NCBI GenBank assembly: GCA_047967505.1
Contig: CM106540.1
Length of the DNA: 64,000 nt
DNA from: Dipteris shenzhenensis
Lineage: Eukaryota; Polypodiophyta; Polypodiopsida; Gleicheniales
Reading direction: 5' to 3' (one strand)
Shown here: in pieces, positions 57,291 to 64,000 of the stretch
Position numbering within the stretch: the first letter of the stretch is position 1
Layout of the letters: every line of letters begins with the position of its first letter
Position numbers and translations under genes: made by a program
The notes under the pieces: model-generated
Database searches by the model: none
What the model saw: the letters and a program-made list of their open reading frames with translations, nothing else
What the model was told of the DNA's origin: nothing

Positions 57291-58779
57291 ACACTACACA
57301 TCAATCAAGATGAAAAGTAGCAAAATAAATTTTATCTTCATTTGTTTTAAGTGTTGGGCTTGGAGAGGATTGCAATCTGATTAGGAGGGGTTCTGATGAA
57401 GAGTTGTCAAAAAAATCTACAAAGTGAAAATTCCAAATGTGAAATCTCAAGTGACATCTACGTAGAGTGCGAGATGGCAAGCAATTTTTCTTTTTGGAGC
57501 TCCTCCAAATTCTGCCTGGATCAAAATACAAGAGGGCCCAAAAATGATGATGTGGACTGTGAGTGCATATGGTGAAGCATAGTGTGCCTATGAAGCACTG
57601 ATGTTGAGGTGGCACTATGAGTTGGCTGGCACTACCATGTGTTAGGTGAGGTGGTAGGAAATGGTGATGTGGCACCTATGGCTGATGTGGCCAATCATTG
57701 ACAACATGGTAGATCTAATGGATAAGGTTGTCGTGTGGCAAAACGTTGACCAAGTCCCTTGACTCAAGGCTAATTGAACTTGACCCAAGTTAATTCCTAT
57801 CTAGCACATGTCATGCAAAGGTGCAGCTAAGGGTTAGCTTCACCTAACTGTAGGATTGGCTTATCTATCATGCGGCAGCTACATAGGAAGAGAGAGAAAC
57901 TGAGAGATTGGAGAGAGATGTAGAGAAAGAAGAAGCATGCAAGCGATGAAGACGTGATGGAGACTTGGAGAAGATGATGGCGAGGAGCCCCAAGAGAAGT
58001 ATCTTGGGTGCAAAAGCTTGGAGAGGAGCTATAAAGAGCACTACAGGGTGTTGAGAAGGGGTCGTGGGAGGCGGTCAATTGTGTCGGTCATTGGTGCTAG
58101 GTTGTGATCTTGGAGTCATTGGAGGTTGCCATGTTGATGTAGAGGTCAATGGAGGCATTTTGTGGAGGCACGTTCTTGTTGGTTGATGGCTATAGCACAG
58201 ATGGATCTCATAGAAGATGATTGTAAAAGCATTTCCAGAGTCTAGGAGGCACTACTGTTGAACTCTATTGTTAAGTTGAGGTCACCGTTTGAGGCTCTGG
58301 AGGATGGAATGGGCCACTGCTATTGAATCCGCTTATTGCTCAAGGTGTAATGCAAGCTGAGTCACAGGCAAGCATTGATGCTAGCTTGTCATGCAAAGGT
58401 ATTTGTGTAGAGTGGGCATCCTTGGACTTCTCATTGGTCAATCGTCGAGTTGTAGAGGTGCTACGGTTGCTACTTTGTTGCATGGATCATTGTCTATCAT
58501 CTGGAGCATCGTGGGTTGTTATGTAGTGCATAGCTAATGGTTGTTTGTGGATGGTAGCTCATTGTAGATCTATGCTACTGGTCGACTGTCCCAAGTGCTC
58601 CTTGGTCATGTAGTATGCCATTGGGGTAGCCTTAGTTGTTGTTGTTGTCTCTATTACTACTGTGCCATAGCCATGTAGGAGCTTTGTGGTATGTTGATGA
58701 AGCTCTTATGCTATAGTTGGTTGTAGAGCTTTGTAGCAAGCTCTCTCTCCTATTGAATAGGGAGTAGCACAAGGGACTT
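57291..58779. other. Unassigned intergenic DNA
   Basis: No recognised gene, no clear repeat. Words gatgtggc and gaggtggca recur loosely at 57540-57690 without a fixed period. Confidence 0.5.
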
Positions 58780-59150
58780 TGGACCAATCTCTATATAGGA
58801 AATTTCTAGGTAACTAGGAAATTTAAGCATATTTCCTAGTTAGGAAGAGCGATTTTCTCCCCTTTATCTGGGAAATTCTTTTTCCTATATAGACTAGGTA
58901 GTGCTATCTAGGAAATTTGACTTTAGTATGGAGAATCAAGTGGATTCTATGTTATCTATATAGGAAATGAGGTCTTCTATATATAGGAAACTATATTTCC
59001 TATATAGACCATGCAATGCTATGTATAGGAAGTGTGACTTTCTTGAATGAAGTGGATTTTATGTTTCCTATATAAGAAGTGGCGTATTTTCTAAGAAATG
59101 TGACTTTTTATTTAGAGAATCAAGTGGATTCTAAGTTCCTATATAGTTAA
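58780..59150. repeat. ctatataggaaat-motif repeats
   Basis: The word ctatataggaaat and its complement tttcctatatag recur about ten times in both orientations. A ~130-bp unit repeats with tagacyakgyartgctat, agtggattctatgtt and gtgactt landmarks (near 58885, 59005 and 59100). The region is rich in small palindromes. Confidence 0.85.
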
Positions 59151-60192
59151 TTAGAAAAAATGTATCTTTTCTATGTGGTGATTTCAATTACCTACATAGA
59201 AATAAGTTGTTTATGCAACCAAGAACATTGTATTATCCATGTGAATTTTTATATTAAAAATGAGCATATATATAAGAATCTTGTATAATTTAATTTGAAC
59301 TGGATGTAATGTAAGGCAAATTATAATTTTTACAAATTTTAAAACTCTCATATTTCTTCTATATATCCAAAAATTTCTAAGTGCAACATATAATAATATA
59401 TCTATTTGTAAGCACTTGCAACATACAAATAATGTCAATGTGAATTGTCAAATGTGTAAAAAATAAAAATATGAAATGTAATTTCAAATTAATGATTCAA
59501 ATAAAAGGGTCAATTAAAAATAAGCGCAAAATGTGCAACTGATATTCAAATGAAAGTCTCAATCATCTAAGGTTGTCAAAGCAAAGTTTTGCCAATAAAG
59601 GGCAAATAGTTACTTGAGCCATGAAATGAACAATGTGTGATGTAAAATGAAATGTTTGGTTGTAAAAATTATTTATCTCATGTTAATCCAAATGATAAAA
59701 TTAATTTTAAATGAGATTCTGAGATCCTATAGTGCACAAAATTTCAATTAGGTATGCAAAGTTTTATGTTGTGATGACAACGGGGTGTCAATGCATCTTC
59801 ACTCCATTGATTTTTTGATACCCTGAAATTCCACGTACATTTGTAAATAAATATGACAAACTAGACCTCTAGGTTGCTTGCTATATTGTCCATCCAAGAG
59901 GCATTCATCTAATTGAAAGAAAGTTTGCTAATCTCCCATTGTTTTTCCTTAAATTTTTGTATTTTGTTCATAGTACACATTATACATTAAGTTAGTATTA
60001 TGCTGTGGTGTTAATGTATAGTCACTCCATGAACTTTTTGATATCCTTCAAACATCTACATTTGAAAATAAATCCAAAATAAAACTCTATGTTGTTTGCA
60101 ATATTGTCAATCCAAAAGGAAGCCATCTAGCAATAACATAATTTGCTTAGGTCCATGCGAGCATGGTGACAAGATTGTGGCCTGACTAGTGC
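59151..60192. other. AT-rich intergenic DNA
   Basis: No gene. A weak duplication sits near 59770-59930 and 59995-60140 (landmarks ggtgtyaatg, actccat, tttttgatay, tctakgttg, ttgtcmatccaa). Confidence 0.55.
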
Positions 60193-61230
60193 ATGCCCGC
60201 CACCCATTCCTATGTGATGCTAGGGAGAAAAGGCTCCCTAAAAAGATGGAGAAGTGACTTAGTAGGTGTTAAGTGTGTGAAAACAATGAGTGTGGTGCAT
60301 GGTGAGGATGGAAGTACCTTAAAAGAGGTGGAGAGAAGTGATGAGAGTAGTGCCTCAAAAAAGGTGGTCACTATGGGTGAGGCTTTGGGTGAGCAACTTG
60401 AAGAGGATGGAGAATCGATGTCTTACATGGAAGCACTGGCAAAAAATCTCCAACCAGGCTTCACTCCGCTGGATTTGGAAGAAGCCAAACAGATCGTGCA
60501 AGGGAAGTTGCAACCAAAGGGTGGTACGAAGTGGGTTAGAAGCATTTTGCAAACTTTGAGCTCAAGGTTGAAGACATCAAGCTGAGCTCAAGCAGTTGGC
60601 AAGAGAAAGTGCCTACTTCTTCTTTACAAGCAGGGTACCAACTTTGGAGGAGCTCCAATAGGTCCTAGCTAGTTTTTGAATGCGATATCCCAGGCTTGGC
60701 CTATATGGCAAAATTCATTGGTAAAGGATTTTTTTGGTGTGCTTTATTTCCAAAGCTCTTTGCTACGATGATTTGAGTAGGTCCTTCATGTTTCCCAATG
60801 CTTCAGTGCTTGTTATCCCTTGGAGTGCGACCTTCTTCACCATCAGATTTGAGCATGCAAGAGATTGCACCAGCTTCTAATCAAGTGATCCCGTCATCGT
60901 ATCCAACCACGAGCAAATGCAATCATGGACCAACGGGGGCCAAACACACATCCAGGTGAACAATGGAGGGTGGTGGGTAATAAAGGTAAGTCCAAGGTGG
61001 TCGACTCTAGTGAGAAGCCCATGCAGAGTGTTGACCCATTGCATGAAGCCCTCGTAGTTCATAATAAGGAGCTATTGGTGTTGGATTCAACAGTTGTGGT
61101 CTCTCAACTTCTAGACACTCCACAGATCTTCCTGCATGGTGCTCAAGATATTCCCAATGCCAATCATAAAAAATGCCGCCTTAAAAGAAAAATCTCAACT
61201 AGGCTCATAGGAAGATCATCATGAAATAAT
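60193..61230 (+). pseudogene. LINE ORF1-like pseudogene
   Basis: The frame 60193-60585 encodes a charged protein including SYMEALAKNLQPGFTPLDLEEA. In other frames near 60640-60830, peptides such as RVPTLEEL, MRYPRLGLYGKIHW and ASVLVIPWSATFF resemble the DUF4283-like RNA-binding region of plant LINE ORF1 proteins. It continues with a low-complexity stretch to 61230. Stops and frameshifts are frequent. The DUF4283 match is inference from a short pattern; a gag-like ORF1 identity is likely because endonuclease follows. Confidence 0.55.
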
Positions 61231-61404
61231 TAGTACAAAAGGCAGGGCCCTCCTTGCCATCCCATCGGCTAAAAACTTCACAGAGAGAATAAAAGAAGCT
61301 GCCAGGTCTGCTGGGTTAGGGAAAGAGAAAATATTTAATTTCTTTAGAGATGCCTACAAAATCTTTGCTCAATAATCTAGGTGCTAAGAGGAGCAAGGGG
61401 GTGT

Positions 61405-62060
61405 TGTTGTAATGTCTTGGAATATTAGAGGATGGTGTGATAAAGGAAACAAAAAGGTTGTCTCACTATAGTGAAGAAGTGGAGACCTCAAGTTCTCCTA
61501 CTTCAAGAATTTAAGTACGGCTCAAATGAGAATTGGTGGTTTGATTTTCATAGGCTTGGTTTTGAAGTCTTTGCTAATTGTCCACATCAGGGTAAGGGTG
61601 GCACAACAGGCTTGTTGCAAAGTAGCCTTAGCCCCAAGGAATCTACAGGGATGACAAATGCTCAATTGTTCTCCAATTGTTATAGTTACTGCATGTAGGA
61701 ATGGCCTTGTATTTAGGGTTGTCAATATATGGATCCCATTCTCCGCAAGATAGGATCAATTGTTGGGAATCTTGGAGGAATGCATGGTGTATGATCATCG
61801 GATAGTCAGGCGGGATTGGAACTTGACAACCACTGAGCTAGATTGGTCTCACCCAAATCCATCAATCTCCAGTCCAGAAAAGGATGCATGGTAGCAGTTG
61901 GTGATGAGTAAAGGCTTAGTGGATTGTGTAGAGCTACCTCTTGTGAATCCTAAAAATTGGGGTAGCTCTAGCCTTAAATCCTACGGATACATTCCTCTCA
62001 AGTTTCAACCTTAATGGTCAAGACGGAGTTAGCTCTACAATTTAGAGAGCAGGAAGAAGC
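61405..62060 (+). pseudogene. LINE endonuclease pseudogene
   Basis: VVMSWNIRGW (near 61410) is the classical start of the LINE exonuclease-endonuclease-phosphatase fold, with its Asn. It continues KKWRPQVLLLQEFKYG (61474-61520, the catalytic Glu in LLLQE) and then GLEVFANCPHQGKGGTTGLL-like sequence. After breaks, EKDAW.QLVMSKGLVDCVELP (61880-61942) matches the end of the domain. The enzyme would nick genomic DNA to prime reverse transcription. Stops occur at several points, so it is inactive. Confidence 0.82.
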
Positions 62061-62249
62061 AAAAGGGCTAGTGTTAGAAGCAGACAGACATGGTTGGCAG
62101 TCGGGGACTGCCCCTTTAAGTTCTTCTTTCCCATGGTGATGATATGAGGGACATGGTCGGCAACTAGTCACCCTGCTCTTCGTCGCTGATGATATTTACT
62201 GTGTGGAAGGCATACCATCACACACACATTTTGTTGGGTGTATGAAAGG
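62061..62249. other. Unassigned stretch
   Basis: No gene or repeat seen. Confidence 0.5.
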
Positions 62250-62435
62250 GACTTATCAAATGAAACCATACATGAACTTATCAAATGATCCCACATTTTG
62301 GTGGGTTTGCACACAATCCATTAACATGAACTTATCAGATAATCCCCCCTTTGCATTGCACACAAACCACTAACATGAATCCATCAAATGATCCAACTCT
62401 TTGATTTGCACACAAACCACTATCATGAACCATGT
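62250..62435. repeat. ~60-bp imperfect tandem repeats
   Basis: Three to four units with atgaacttatcaratgatcc and tttgcacacaaaccacta landmarks. Confidence 0.88.
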
Positions 62436-62526
62436 CATGGCTCATTGATGAATAATTAATAAAGAAGACTCAAATTGTTTAATAGGTTCAAGAGACACTA
62501 TATGATTCTATATATGTATCATATAT

Positions 62527-62640
62527 CTCTTTTTTGTATCTCATATATATATATATATATGGTTGTTTCTATATATGATTCTACATTTGCTCTTTGTTGT
62601 AACTCTAAAGCTAGGACATATATATATAGCTTATGCACAC
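62527..62640. repeat. (TA)n microsatellites
   Basis: (TA)n runs at about 62543-62561 and 62617-62629 in AT-rich DNA. Confidence 0.85.
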
Positions 62641-62928
62641 AACCATTAACCCACTTCATCTGCTCTTTTTTATCTATGTATGCCTATGCATGCTTTATGA
62701 TTTATGCTTTATGTAAATGCTTTTTCTTGTAACTCAAGAGCACACTGAAGGATGTATATCTTTTGTATCTCTCATCTATAAAGCTTAAATTATAGTTTTT
62801 TGCATCTTTATGTTTCATATGAATTGGAAGTGGTTCTTGGTTAGTAGCCACTTTGTTGTTTTAGTAATCATAAGGGCAGTTCTGTGGATGATGATGCATG
62901 GCGAAGTATTGATAGTCTTTGAAAACCA

Positions 62929-63030
62929 TTTCATACCTCTCATTTCAAAGGACATAAATGCCTCTAAAGGGCAAAATGCCACTTCATACCTCTCATCTTG
63001 AAAGACATAAGAGCCTATGAAGGGAAAAAT
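62929..63030. repeat. ~52-bp tandem duplication
   Basis: Two units beginning ttcatacctctcat, with aaggacataa/aagacataa and cctctaaaggg/cctatgaaggg. Apparent peptide repeats on the minus strand are a by-product. Confidence 0.9.
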
Positions 63031-64000
63031 TGGATTGGCTAAAATATTTAGAGAGTCATAGAGAAACATAAGCAAGGCCATACCCACATCACAGTTTGGG
63101 GCATCGCACTTTTAAGGCCCATGGAGCTAGTCTAGGGCTTTTTAATTAAGAACTAGGCTCAAGGGATGACGATCTTGGCAAGGAAGGGAAGGACGTTCAT
63201 GTATATGGAACGTTTACCAATATGGATATGTACAACCATCAGATTGGTACCCAAATTTGCAATGGTATACAATTGAGTGATTTTCATGTCCTTGCAAAGT
63301 TCCATGTGCATCAAAAATATGATGTTTGCATGTGCATCTTGCATACATGTAAATGATAAATGCGTAATGGTCATCGACACCAATATGGGAAGTAGCAAGC
63401 TAAGGGTGTCCACTTTTTGTTCACTCCCCAATCCTTAGGAGGTGGAAAAACAAGCTTTTTAGCACACAAAAATGCAAATCTCACCTACATCCCTATGGAT
63501 CTAGTCTTTGAAGTCTTCTGACACAACATCACACTTGCTATTGTGCACACAATCATATAGTCTGATCGAAAATTTGATGCACACACAAAAAATTTCTTTG
63601 TGTCACACGGCATGGTTCCAGGGTGGTCACACGTTTGTCACGAACAGAGAGTGTCATATTAAATTCTAAATTTCTCACTCATTTTAGATTAAATGTTATT
63701 GAAACTTTGTAAGTGGTCTCTTTGCATTATGCAAAGCTTAACTTGATTTATTGGTAATTTTTTGAATGATTTATCTAATTATAAATATTTATTTATAATA
63801 AATAGAGTCATAAAATACATGCATTTTAGTAGCACACTACATTTTTTTAGTATTTTGAATAATTAAGCAAATCCAATTTGGTGGAAGGTTAGTAGGCACA
63901 TAAGGGTGTGTGGTTGAATCATCAAATCCCAAATCCAACGATTAGATTTAGGATGATTGAAGTTTAATTTTTACTTTTACTCCTTAGAGGATCAATAAAG
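63031..64000. other. AT-rich intergenic DNA
   Basis: I see no gene or clear repeat to the end of the window. Confidence 0.55.

Larger units (their letters stand above)
60193..62060 (+). mobile_element. LINE fragment with ORF1 and endonuclease, 3'-truncated
   Basis: ORF1-like and apurinic-type endonuclease sequence of a plant LINE, without RT. Loss of the 3' half is unusual, since LINEs are usually 5'-truncated, and suggests a later deletion or rearrangement. Confidence 0.75.

Overview
The window looks like intergenic, transposon-filled chromatin from a large plant nuclear genome. The evidence is chromovirus/Athila-style and Tork-like LTR retrotransposons, a plant-type LINE, a CACTA (En/Spm) transposase with spliceosomal introns, and a decayed organelle-RNA-editing type PPR gene. 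I lean towards a fern or other non-flowering land plant because the PPR and repeat style is unlike the angiosperm families I know, but this is a weak inference. I see no intact host gene, rRNA or canonical tRNA.

Layout. 1-3010: anonymous repeat-rich DNA with a (CT)n tract. 3011-8352: a Ty1/copia element with 5' LTR, primer-binding site, gag, protease, integrase, RT, RNase H, polypurine tract and a truncated 3' LTR. Its integrase is split by a 247-bp MITE with an 8-bp target duplication. 8353-16862: diverged dispersed repeats with recurring CCCATGTGG/CCCACATGG motifs. 16863-17800 (minus): PPR pseudogene. 18890-21600: microsatellites, tandem duplications and a 1.2-kb homopurine block. 22080-22160: tRNA-like SINE remnant. 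22440-24920: decayed CACTA transposon. 24925-27193: 3' half of a LINE. 28023-28357: a long imperfect hairpin. 30461-36920: a 2.5-2.9 kb tandem duplication of non-coding DNA with a 1-kb spacer.

36921-46520 (minus): a Ty3/gypsy element (gypsy-1) with complementary truncated LTRs and internal deletions removing the RT catalytic domain and the integrase zinc-binding domain. Its leader carries a G-rich homopurine block. 46067-46889: two fragments of the gypsy-1 LTR facing each other. 46890-49280: dispersed repeat plus many microsatellites. 50011-57290 (minus): a second gypsy element (gypsy-2) with a ~700-bp LTR pair and a decayed gag-pol. 57291-60190: AT-rich repeats with no gene. 60193-62060: ORF1/endonuclease half of a LINE. 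62061-64000: short tandem repeats and AT-rich DNA.

No genes cooperate as a host pathway here. The interactions are those of mobile elements: nesting, truncation, internal deletion, and promoter-like LTR or G-box/TATA segments that might drive non-coding transcription. I did not find a convincing new biological system. The most informative items are the MITE inside copia, the long hairpin, the intron-bearing CACTA remnant and the RT-less gypsy element.
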